DNA from: Breoghania sp037026715
GTDB lineage: Bacteria; Pseudomonadota; Alphaproteobacteria; Rhizobiales; Stappiaceae
NCBI RefSeq assembly: GCF_037026715.1
Contig: NZ_JBANCG010000009.1
Coordinates: 149,002 to 213,001 of the forward strand
Length of the DNA stretch: 64,000 nucleotides
Direction of reading: 5' to 3'
The position numbers were made by a program, and so were the translations under genes. This document shows positions 16,369 to 23,970 of this stretch, piece after piece. Within the stretch, counting starts at the first letter, position 1. The number at the start of each line of letters is the position of its first letter. Under the pieces are notes generated by a model. That model ran no database searches, was not told the origin of the DNA, and saw only the letters and a program-made list of their open reading frames with translations.

Positions 16369-16387
16369 CGTCCGGTCTCTAAGGGGC

Positions 16388-17398
16388 TCAGCTTTCGCCG
16401 GACTTGCCGGCATGTCGGGCCTGCCAGCGGGCGAGGATCGCCGCAGCAATGACAGGTGTGGAATCTAGTGGCTCGTACCTATAGGTTTCAAGCCGCCCGG
16501 CAAAGGGGCGAGTAATCCCCAATGCCGACATATTATCAAGAAACTTGCGGATTTTCTCGTGTCCGCCGCTCGGCTCGTAAACGAGCACGGGGCGACCGGT
16601 CGCAGCCGCTTCCCCCACCATATTGGTCGAATCGGCCGTCACCACCACCGCGTCGGCACACGCGAGGTAGGCGGCGAGCGGATTTTCGCCCGTGCCGTCC
16701 CACAGCAGATGAGGTCCGCCGATCTTCAGAAGGCGGGAAATCCGGTCGGCTAGCAGGTCGGGCGTGCGCCGCGATAGGGTCACCATCAGATGCGTGGTCT
16801 CGGCCAGATGCTCCAGCCGGTGGCCGAGCGCCTCCACGTCGTAGGGCGTGAAGCGATGATGGCGGCTGTCGCCGCCGATAAGCACGGCGACCCGGGGAGA
16901 GGCGAGATGCGCCACGTCCGCCGGCGGCATGACCCGCAGATGGCTCAGAAGCACCTTGGAGAACCGGTGTGGAGGGGTGGGGGTTGCCAGCACGTTCTCG
17001 CCGCGCAGCCTGTCGTGTTCCGGTACCCAGATGAAATCCGCCGTGCCAGGGCCCGTCAGCGGATCCTTCAGAAAGGCGGTCATGGTCCGACCGCCGGAGG
17101 CGTGCGCGACGTATCTGAGATAGGGCACGGCCCTGCGGCCGGAGGCGATGACGAGATCCGGATAGGGCGGGCGGATCGGGCTTTGAGGACGCGATGGGCG
17201 TTCGCGCGGGTCGATCGGGCCCCACGGCATCGCCCAGACGAAGGGCGGGCGGGGGGCGACGTGGCGCCTCTCGTAAGGGCAATCGAGCGCCTCGACCACG
17301 GCGGCACACTGGTTTTCGTCGCCGGCCTTGCCGTCGCTCAGCACCCACGCGGACCTGATCGGAACGGGTGCGCTGCTTTCTGTCACAGGGGCCGGCAC
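16388..17398 (-). CDS. ELM1-family (DUF1022) protein, putative nucleotide-sugar-binding fold
   Basis: Protein of 336 residues of the 'mitochondrial fission ELM1' family, named after a plant protein but common in alphaproteobacteria. The family has a GT-B glycosyltransferase-like fold. Visible marks are WVLSDGKAGDENQC at the N terminus, PDLVIASGRRAVPYLRYV, VAVLIGGDSRHHRF, and TADSTNMVGEAAATGRPVLVYEP near the C terminus, the last being similar to a sugar-nucleotide site. I choose the GTG at 17398 because GAGAGG lies nine bases before it; an ATG at 17506 would add 36 odd residues. Its bacterial role is not established. It heads the trxB/LysR unit and diverges from lrp. Confidence 0.75.
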   Translation of the reverse strand: MPAPVTESSAPVPIRSAWVLSDGKAGDENQCAAVVEALDCPYERRHVAPRPPFVWAMPWGPIDPRERPSRPQSPIRPPYPDLVIASGRRAVPYLRYVAHASGGRTMTAFLKDPLTGPGTADFIWVPEHDRLRGENVLATPTPPHRFSKVLLSHLRVMPPADVAHLASPRVAVLIGGDSRHHRFTPYDVEALGHRLEHLAETTHLMVTLSRRTPDLLADRISRLLKIGGPHLLWDGTGENPLAAYLACADAVVVTADSTNMVGEAAATGRPVLVYEPSGGHEKIRKFLDNMSALGITRPFAGRLETYRYEPLDSTPVIAAAILARWQARHAGKSGES

Positions 17399-17539
17399 GG
17401 GGGATAACCTCTCATATTCTTTCCGAATCGTGCGCGATATTGTTATATGGTTACAAAACTGCGCAAAAAACATACATCTGCGCATTGGGCCTTCCTGTCC
17501 TGCCACGGCCGGCCCAATGAGGCAATCGGGGGTTCAAGA

Positions 17540-18007
17540 GTGAAAGCTCGACTGGACGCTATCGACTGGAAGATCCTGAAAGAGCTTCAGGACGACGGCC
17601 GCATGACCAACGTGGAGCTGGCGCGTCGCGTCGGCATTTCCGCCCCGCCCTGTCTACGCCGGGTTCGGGCGCTGGAGGAAGCGGGAATCATCCGCGGCTA
17701 TCGCACGCTCGTTGACGAGAAGCAGCTTGGGCTCGATGTCACCGCCTTCGCGATGGTGGGGCTGCATTCCCAGGCCGAAAGCGATCTTCAGGCTTTCGAG
17801 CGTGCGACCCGCAACTGGCCGCTGGTGCGTGAGGCCTACATGCTGTCGGGCGAGGTGGATTTCTTGCTGAAATGCGTGGCGCCGGACCTGCAGACCTTTC
17901 AGAACTTCATCATTTCCGACCTGACCGCGGCGGCGAACGTGGACAGCGTGCGCACGGCGCTCACAATCCGCCGGACCAAGGACGAGCCGCTCGTCGCGCT
18001 GGACTGA
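17540..18007 (+). CDS. lrp: Lrp/AsnC family transcriptional regulator
   Basis: Regulator of 155 residues. The winged helix-turn-helix is at residues 4-60 (LDAIDWKILKELQDDGRMTNVELARRVGISAPPCLRRVRALE) and the RAM ligand-sensing domain follows (LDVTAFAMVGLHS ... AYMLSGEVDFLLKC ... VDSVRTALTIR). Lrp proteins respond to amino acids such as leucine. The GTG at 17540 gives the standard start; the ATG at 17447 would add a non-family 31-residue leader. A/T-rich DNA between it and the divergent ELM1-like gene should contain both promoters. Confidence 0.9.
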   Translation: MKARLDAIDWKILKELQDDGRMTNVELARRVGISAPPCLRRVRALEEAGIIRGYRTLVDEKQLGLDVTAFAMVGLHSQAESDLQAFERATRNWPLVREAYMLSGEVDFLLKCVAPDLQTFQNFIISDLTAAANVDSVRTALTIRRTKDEPLVALD

Positions 18008-18037
18008 TTTTTCTGCGGGAATGCTCCGCAAACGAAA

Positions 18038-18065
18038 AAGCCCGCCGGGCGGACCCGGCGGGCTT
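18038..18065. terminator. bidirectional terminator between lrp and cspA
   Basis: AAGCCCGCCGGG (18038-18049) pairs with CCCGGCGGGCTT (18054-18065) across CGGA. On the minus strand a TTTTT run follows, so it serves the cold-shock gene best, and its stem can also stop lrp. Confidence 0.8.
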
Positions 18066-18090
18066 CGAAACTCGTAAGCTGTGGGCTCGA

Positions 18091-18300
18091 TTAGTCGAGC
18101 GCGCGCAGCGAGCCGGCCGAGGTGCGGCCGTCGCGGCCCGTCTCGAGCTCGAACTCAACCTTCTGGTTCTCGGCAAGGCCATGCAGACCAGCGCGTTCCA
18201 CCGCGGAAATGTGGACGAAAACGTCCTTGCCGCCAGCGTCCGGCGAAATGAAGCCATAGCCCTTGGTGGTGTTGAAGAATTTCACGGTGCCGGTAGCCAT
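18091..18300 (-). CDS. cspA: cold-shock domain protein
   Basis: RNA-binding protein of 69 residues made of one cold-shock domain. RNP1 is KGYGFI and RNP2 is VFVHI, and the start MATGTVKFFNTTKGYGF is typical of alphaproteobacterial CspA paralogues. It acts as an RNA chaperone that melts secondary structure. A near-consensus promoter lies about 140 bases upstream, giving a long 5' leader of about 130 nt, as is common for cold-shock genes. A strong terminator follows the stop. Confidence 0.95.
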   Translation of the reverse strand: MATGTVKFFNTTKGYGFISPDAGGKDVFVHISAVERAGLHGLAENQKVEFELETGRDGRTSAGSLRALD

Positions 18301-18633
18301 CTACCTGTCTCCATCATCTCATCATTTACCGCAGTGCGAGATTGCAGCGGCTTAACGCAGTTATCGATATCGTCCCGAAACTGCGACCTTTGTCGGACAG
18401 GCAGTATCTTAGAAGAGCGAAATAACTGGTCTTGGCGACATAGAGCCAGATTGCGGATAAATCAAGTCCCAAGCGACGAAGGCGCGCGAAGATTTTGTAA
18501 AAATTCTCGTGAAGAAAACTCTATTTTCGGAAGCCAGGTTAGAAAAAAATCATAAATACAATGGAGTTGGCGGGGGCAGGGGTGCCCTCCGCACGGTTTC
18601 GGACCAAAGCGACAAAAGTTGACGCAAGGGGAT
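18301..18633. other. cspA leader and intergenic DNA after mcd
   Basis: About 130 bases are the probable cspA leader, then the cspA promoter. The remainder to 18633 is A/T-rich for this genome and follows the mcd stop. A small hairpin GGGCA-GGGG-TGCCC near 18575-18595 has no T tract and may end mcd transcripts. Confidence 0.45.
18438..18466 (-). promoter_or_regulatory. cspA promoter
   Basis: Minus-strand CTTGAT (18466-18461) and CTATGT (18443-18438) with exactly 17 bases between fit the rhizobial CTTGAC-N17-CTATAT consensus in 10 of 12 positions. Confidence 0.7.
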
Positions 18634-20319
18634 CTAGATGCCCGCCGTCTCCAGAACCCGGCGGGCGATAACCTGCGCCTGGATCTCCGCCGCACCCTCG
18701 AAGATGTTGAGGATGCGGGCATCGCACAGCACGCGGGAGATCGGGTATTCCTGCGCAAAGCCGTTGCCGCCGTGGATCTGGACCGCATTGTCGGCCGCGG
18801 CCCAGGCGACGCGGGCCGCGAGCAACTTGGCCATGCCGGCTTCCAGGTCGCAACGTCGGCCCTGATCCTTCTCACGGGCCGAATGGTAGGTGAGCTGGCG
18901 GGCGATCAGGATCTCGCAGGCCATCATCGCCAGCTTGTCGGAAACACGCGGAAACTTGATCAGCGGCCGGGCGAACTGGATGCGTTCCTGGGCATAGCGA
19001 AGGCCGAGTTCCAGCGCCGACTGGGCAACGCCGATGGCACGGGCCGCGGTCTGGATGCGGGCGCCCTCGAAAGTCTGCATCAGCTGCTTGAAACCCTGCC
19101 CCTCGACCTGACCCAGCAGATTTTCCGCCTTCACCTCGAAGCCGTCGAAGGCGATCTCGTATTCCTTCATCCCGCGATAGCCGATGACCTCGATCTCGCC
19201 GCCGGTCATGCCCTCGGCCGGGAACGGGTCGGCATCGTCGCCGCGCGGCTTTTCGGCAAGAAACATCGACAGGCCGCGATAGCCGGGCTCTTCCGGGTTG
19301 GTGCGCGCCAGAAGGGTCATCAGATCGGCGCGCACGGGATGCGTGATCCAGGTCTTGTTGCCGTGGACCTTCCACACGTCGCCGTCCCTGACCGCCCGCG
19401 TCCTCAGCGAGGCGAGGTCGGAGCCGGTGTTGGGTTCGGTGAAGACGGCGGTCGGTAGCACCTCGCCGGAGGCGATTTTCGGCAGCCATTTCGCCTTCTG
19501 TTCCTCCGTACCGCCGCACAGGATCAATTCCGCGGCGATTTCGGAACGAGTGCCGAGCGAACCGACGCCGATATAGGCGCGCGAAAGCTCCTCGGAGACG
19601 ACGCACATGGATTCCTTGCCGAGCCCCAGTCCGCCGTATTCCTCCGGAATGGTCAGGCCGAAGACGCCGAGCTCGGCCATGTGGGCGATGACCTCGAGCG
19701 GGATGTACTCGTTGGCGAGATGCCACTCGTGGGCGCGGGGCACGACCTCCGCCTCGCCGAAGCGGCGCATCTCGTTGCGGATCTGTTCGTAGGTCTCGTC
19801 AAGCCCGGCATCGCCGACGGTGGCGGAGCCCTGCTGCTGCACCATTAGCTCGACCAGATGGGCGCGGGTCTCGGCCGTGTTGCCGGTGGCGATCAGGGTC
19901 TCGACCTCGGGCGTGCGTGCCCGCGCGATCGACTCAGCGCGCACGCCCATGTCGGAAAGACGGACAATCTCACCCTGGCTCATGGGAATGCCGCCGAAGA
20001 TCTGTGCCAGATATTCGGCAAACGCCATGCGGGCGAGCTGATCCTCGATCCGGCCGTAGCGGCCTTCCGCACTCATGCGAGAGGCGTAGTCTGCCACTTG
20101 GCGTAGCGCCTGCGCGTAGGTCGCAAGCCATGCCAGTCCATGTGCGGCGCGTTGTTCCAGGTCCATCCGCCCGGCGTCGATCCGACTGTCGACGACCACT
20201 CGCTCGCGCACGCCCGCCGCGGCTTCCGCCACCAGCGTATCGACGGCGGCAAGCGCCGGTCCGGCAAGGTCGACGAGATCGGAGGTGGCTGCGGCCGGAG
20301 ACGGCGCGGCGAGTGTCAT
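18634..20319 (-). CDS. mcd: (2S)-methylsuccinyl-CoA dehydrogenase
   Basis: Acyl-CoA dehydrogenase family flavoenzyme of 561 residues. It has an extra N-terminal domain of about 160 residues ahead of the normal fold, a feature of Mcd of the ethylmalonyl-CoA pathway, which oxidises methylsuccinyl-CoA to mesaconyl-CoA. The domain order is helical N-terminal part (LTIPEEYGGLGLGKESM), beta part (TAVFTEPNTGSDLASL, GNKTWITH, GYRGMKEYEIAFDGF) and C-terminal helices (QIHGGNGFAQEYPISR, ILNIFEGAAEIQ). The ATG at 20319 follows GGGGGAT. The PHA genes near 46-48 kb agree with a genome that uses this pathway. The call rests on length and signature, and another acyl-CoA dehydrogenase is a smaller possibility. 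Confidence 0.85.
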   Translation of the reverse strand: MTLAAPSPAAATSDLVDLAGPALAAVDTLVAEAAAGVRERVVVDSRIDAGRMDLEQRAAHGLAWLATYAQALRQVADYASRMSAEGRYGRIEDQLARMAFAEYLAQIFGGIPMSQGEIVRLSDMGVRAESIARARTPEVETLIATGNTAETRAHLVELMVQQQGSATVGDAGLDETYEQIRNEMRRFGEAEVVPRAHEWHLANEYIPLEVIAHMAELGVFGLTIPEEYGGLGLGKESMCVVSEELSRAYIGVGSLGTRSEIAAELILCGGTEEQKAKWLPKIASGEVLPTAVFTEPNTGSDLASLRTRAVRDGDVWKVHGNKTWITHPVRADLMTLLARTNPEEPGYRGLSMFLAEKPRGDDADPFPAEGMTGGEIEVIGYRGMKEYEIAFDGFEVKAENLLGQVEGQGFKQLMQTFEGARIQTAARAIGVAQSALELGLRYAQERIQFARPLIKFPRVSDKLAMMACEILIARQLTYHSAREKDQGRRCDLEAGMAKLLAARVAWAAADNAVQIHGGNGFAQEYPISRVLCDARILNIFEGAAEIQAQVIARRVLETAGI

Positions 20320-20763
20320 GTCGGATCCCCCACGTATGGTTCTTCGTATTGGTTGCTTGTTACGAAAGGTTATGTTGCGCTGCAAACTATCCTTTTGTCG
20401 AGTCTGTCTGGACGGCGCCCCCGCGCCTCAATCGAGAGGTCAAAAATGCCTTCGATATGGGCATGCCCTTCGCAGTGCATGGCGAGTTGTGCCCGGTGTG
20501 GCAGCATCGCGATTACACCTGGAGTGATGGCTTTGTTCTTATCCGATTGATATTGCAAGAAATATCCATGTATATATTTCAAAGGGTATCGATGCTTATA
20601 AAATAGACCCGTCATATCAACGGCTTGGTTGCCCTTCTTATCCCTTCGTAAACCTCTCGGTTCTACGCTGCGCGTCACTTCCCGTTCTCCGTCGCCGGCT
20701 GTTTCGATCTGATGCGATCCGCCGGCGCGGTTCCCGATTCCACCGCCGTCCGGGACGTGTGCA
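20320..20763. other. divergent intergenic region, mcd / chemoreceptor
   Basis: No coding frame is credible. The region is A/T-rich around 20540-20620, where TATAAA occurs near 20597. TTGCGCTGCAA at 20376-20386 is a symmetric TGC-N3-GCA site 57 bases upstream of the mcd start and may bind a regulator of acyl-CoA or storage metabolism. Confidence 0.4.
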
Positions 20764-22770
20764 ATGCGACTGTTTTCTAGAAGAAATTCGATTTTTCTCT
20801 CTGGTCTCTCTCTCAAGGCGCGGGTGTTCAGCCTTGTCGTCATCTCATCCGCTAGTCTGCTTTGTGTCGCTGGCGTCTATTGGTGGAGCCAGTCGCAGGT
20901 GGCTGAGGCGAGCGCGGACGAAGTCGCCTTTGCCTCGCTGGCTGCGGAAGCGCGGGACATGTCCGCCGCGGCCCAGTGGCTGCACGGCGCGGAGCAGGGC
21001 TATCTGCACAAGCCATCGCAGGAGGCGATGACGTCGCTTCTCGCCCTTGAAGCCGGCGTCCGCGAGCACGGCAGGACCATCGCCTCGATGGATGTTGCCG
21101 CGCCCTATCGCGCGAGCCTTGCGGAAGTGATCGACACGCTCGACAGCATTCACGATACTTTCGAGACGCTGCACGCGGTGCAGTCCGGCATCGGGTTCGA
21201 TCCCGAGACGGGGCTTCTGGGCGAGCTTTCGGAAACCTCCGCCCGGGTAGAGCGGCGGCTCGTCAAGGAGGCCCGGTTCGGCGGCGGGGCCGATTACGAC
21301 AAGCTCGCCCGCGCCATCGTCGAGGTCTCGCGCAACGAGAAGGCCTTTCTGCTCAATCCCACCGATGTCGCGGAAGGGGCATTCGAGGTTGCCTACGCCC
21401 GCTTCGACCGGCGGCTGAAGAAGGCCAAGATTCCCGAAGACGTGCGCGGCGAGCTTTCCGGCGACATGGCGACCTATCGCAAGGGCTTCGATGCATACAC
21501 AGGTCTGGTCGCCGAGCGTGCCAAGACGGTCGAGTTGATGGAGACGCTCTTCTCGCTGCTGCCGCCGCGCCTCGATGCGCTGAAGGCGGTCGCGGAAGAA
21601 GGGCGGACGGAGGCGGTGGCGCGGCTGGCGCAGGTGCGAACCTACACATTGGCCATCGTCACCGTGATGATCGGCGCCTCCATCATCGTCGCCACTTTAC
21701 TCGGGCTGGTAATTGCATCCTCGATCACCGGACAGCTCGTCGGCTTCCGAAAGGTGATGGAGCGGCTTGCTGACGGCGAGAACGACGTCGATATTCCCGG
21801 AACCGGCGGGCGCGACGAGATGTCGGCGATGGCCAGGACGCTGATGGTCTTCCGCGACAATGCCGTGGAGCGCGAGCGGCTGCGGGCGGAACAGGCGAAC
21901 GAGGAGGAGGCGCGCAACGTCCGCGCCGGGCGCATTGCGGGTCTCATCGGTTCGTTCGAGGACACGGTCGCCGGCGTGCTTGCCGGTCTCAACAGTGCAT
22001 CGCAGGATCTGCGGGGTGCCGCAAAAGCGGTGGAGGAAGCCTCCGACAACGTGACCGAGGAGGCGCGCAGAGCCGGCGATTCGGTCTCCATCGCCACGGA
22101 CAATGTCGGCAGCGCGGCGCAGGCGACGCGCGAAATGGCATCCTCCATCGGGCAAATCGCGGAACAGGCGGACAAGTCCCGCGAGATCGCGCGCAAGGCC
22201 ATGACGGGCGCCGGGGAGACATCCGCCACCATGGCGACGCTCGCCCGCACCGCCGACCGCATCGGTCAGGTGATGCACCTGATCCGCGACATCGCCGACC
22301 AGACCAACATGCTGGCGCTCAATGCCACCATCGAGGCGGCGCGGGCCGGCGAGGCCGGGCGCGGGTTCGCGGTCGTTGCGGCGGAGGTGAAGGAGCTGGC
22401 GACGCAGACCTCGAAGGCGACGGAGGAAATCGCGACCCAGATCGAGTCCATCCAGGCCATTTCGTCCGATGCGACGAGCTCGATTTCCGACATCCGCCAG
22501 ATCATCGACGACATGCACGCCATTGCGGAGACGGTGGCGGCCTCCGTCGCTGAGCAGAGCGCGTCGGTGGATGCGATCTCCCATAACATCGACGGGGCTT
22601 CCACCAGATCGCAGGAAGGCGCGGATGCGATGGGCAGCGTCGGGGCGGCGACCGAGCATGCCCGGCGCACCGGGCGCAGCGTGGAGGATCTCTCGCAGCG
22701 GCTTGCCGAACAGGTGGAGACGATCCGGCGCGAGGTGGAACTGTTCCTGGACGGCGTTCGCGCGGCATGA
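20764..22770 (+). CDS. methyl-accepting chemotaxis protein with HAMP domain
   Basis: Transmembrane chemoreceptor of 668 residues. The first membrane helix is at about 20-40 (VFSLVVISSASLLCVAGVYWW), a periplasmic helical sensor covers 41-295, and the second helix is TLAIVTVMIGASIIVATLLGLVIA. HAMP follows (VGFRKVMERLADGENDVDIPGTGGRDEMSAMARTL), then the signalling coiled coil with the conserved tip DQTNMLALNATIEAARAGEAGRGFAVVAAEVKELA. No CheR-tether pentapeptide ends the protein. The helical sensor resembles four-helix ligand domains; the signal is unknown. It is an orphan receptor with no che genes nearby. Confidence 0.92.
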   Translation: MRLFSRRNSIFLSGLSLKARVFSLVVISSASLLCVAGVYWWSQSQVAEASADEVAFASLAAEARDMSAAAQWLHGAEQGYLHKPSQEAMTSLLALEAGVREHGRTIASMDVAAPYRASLAEVIDTLDSIHDTFETLHAVQSGIGFDPETGLLGELSETSARVERRLVKEARFGGGADYDKLARAIVEVSRNEKAFLLNPTDVAEGAFEVAYARFDRRLKKAKIPEDVRGELSGDMATYRKGFDAYTGLVAERAKTVELMETLFSLLPPRLDALKAVAEEGRTEAVARLAQVRTYTLAIVTVMIGASIIVATLLGLVIASSITGQLVGFRKVMERLADGENDVDIPGTGGRDEMSAMARTLMVFRDNAVERERLRAEQANEEEARNVRAGRIAGLIGSFEDTVAGVLAGLNSASQDLRGAAKAVEEASDNVTEEARRAGDSVSIATDNVGSAAQATREMASSIGQIAEQADKSREIARKAMTGAGETSATMATLARTADRIGQVMHLIRDIADQTNMLALNATIEAARAGEAGRGFAVVAAEVKELATQTSKATEEIATQIESIQAISSDATSSISDIRQIIDDMHAIAETVAASVAEQSASVDAISHNIDGASTRSQEGADAMGSVGAATEHARRTGRSVEDLSQRLAEQVETIRREVELFLDGVRAA

Positions 22771-22813
22771 GGGGGCCTGCCCGCAGGCGTAATCGGGAGG
22801 GCCCCGCGCTGCG

Positions 22814-23710
22814 TCAGCCGGCTTGCGTCCTGATCCGGCCGGTGGAGGGGCGCGAGACGAGGGCCACGCCGCCGATGGCGATGACCATGCCGAGGATCTG
22901 GATGGGGGCCAGAGCTTCGCCGAAGAGGAAATAGCCTTCCACGGCGGTTGCGGCGGGAACGAGGTAGAACAGGCCCGCCACGCGCGAGACCTCGCCCTTG
23001 CGGATCAGAAGCATCAGCAGCGAGATCGCGCCCAGCGACAGCACGACGACGAGCCAGAACAGGGCGAAGACGAATTCGCCTGTCCATTGCACCTCGCCCG
23101 TTTCAGTGAACAGGGCGAGGAGGGCAGTCACGCTCAGGGCGCCAGCATATTGGTAGAAGACCCCGCCGCGCATTTCCATGTGCTGGGCGAAGCGCTTCTG
23201 GTAGATCGTGCCGAAGGCGATGCCGAGCACGGCCAGCAGGCACATGCCGACCGTCTCCGGCCGGATCCCCTGCCCTGCGACTCCGGCCTTGGGGCCGAGC
23301 ACCAGCCCCACGCCGACGAGCCCGATCGCCATGCCGATCCAGTAGCGGGTGTCGATGCGTTCGCCGAGCAGCATGCCGGCGAAAAGGGCCGTGACGAGCG
23401 GCTGAAGGCCGACGATGAGTGCCGCCACGCCCGCGGGCATGCCGTTGTCGATCGCCCAGAAGACCCCGCCAAGATAGATGCCGTGAATGAGAATCCCGAC
23501 CACGATCGCATGGCCGCGCTCGTGCATCGTCAACCGCCTGCGGGGCGGGACGGCGAGCATCGAAAGGGCGAGGATCGCCAGCACCGCGACATAGCGCAGG
23601 ACCAGGAAGGTCAGCGGCTCGGCGTAGGGCGCTCCCATACGCGATCCGATGAAGCCGGTCGACCAGAGCAGCACGAAAATCACCGGCACGGCGCGAAGAA
23701 GCAGGGACAT
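22814..23710 (-). CDS. EamA-domain DMT family transporter
   Basis: Inner-membrane protein of 298 residues with ten hydrophobic helices and two EamA repeats (LRAVPVIFVLLWSTGFIGSRMGAPYAEPLTFL at the start, VEGYFLFGEALAPIQILGMVIAIGGVALV at the end). It contains the PAGVAALIVGLQPLVTALFAGMLLGERI block seen in metabolite exporters. The substrate is unknown. It lies between the two chemoreceptors, convergent with the first and divergent from the second. Confidence 0.87.
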   Translation of the reverse strand: MSLLLRAVPVIFVLLWSTGFIGSRMGAPYAEPLTFLVLRYVAVLAILALSMLAVPPRRRLTMHERGHAIVVGILIHGIYLGGVFWAIDNGMPAGVAALIVGLQPLVTALFAGMLLGERIDTRYWIGMAIGLVGVGLVLGPKAGVAGQGIRPETVGMCLLAVLGIAFGTIYQKRFAQHMEMRGGVFYQYAGALSVTALLALFTETGEVQWTGEFVFALFWLVVVLSLGAISLLMLLIRKGEVSRVAGLFYLVPAATAVEGYFLFGEALAPIQILGMVIAIGGVALVSRPSTGRIRTQAG

Positions 23711-23970
23711 GGGTTGATCCGGAAAGAGGGCGGACAGGCGAGAATGCCCGCAAGCGCATGGTGCGAGAAATGGAGAGGACCGGGAAAACTGCCGCCGACG
23801 CGCACCGCAGGTGCGTTCGCTACCTTAGCGGAATGACCGCGCGTCGCAACCGAAAGGCGCGGATGCCGCTCGGGCTTTGCGGGCAGGGCGAAACCAAATC
23901 GCAAGGTTAATCGGCGACAACGGACACTTGGATCACGGGCGCGCCGTCGATGGCGGGGCGAGCGGTGCGG

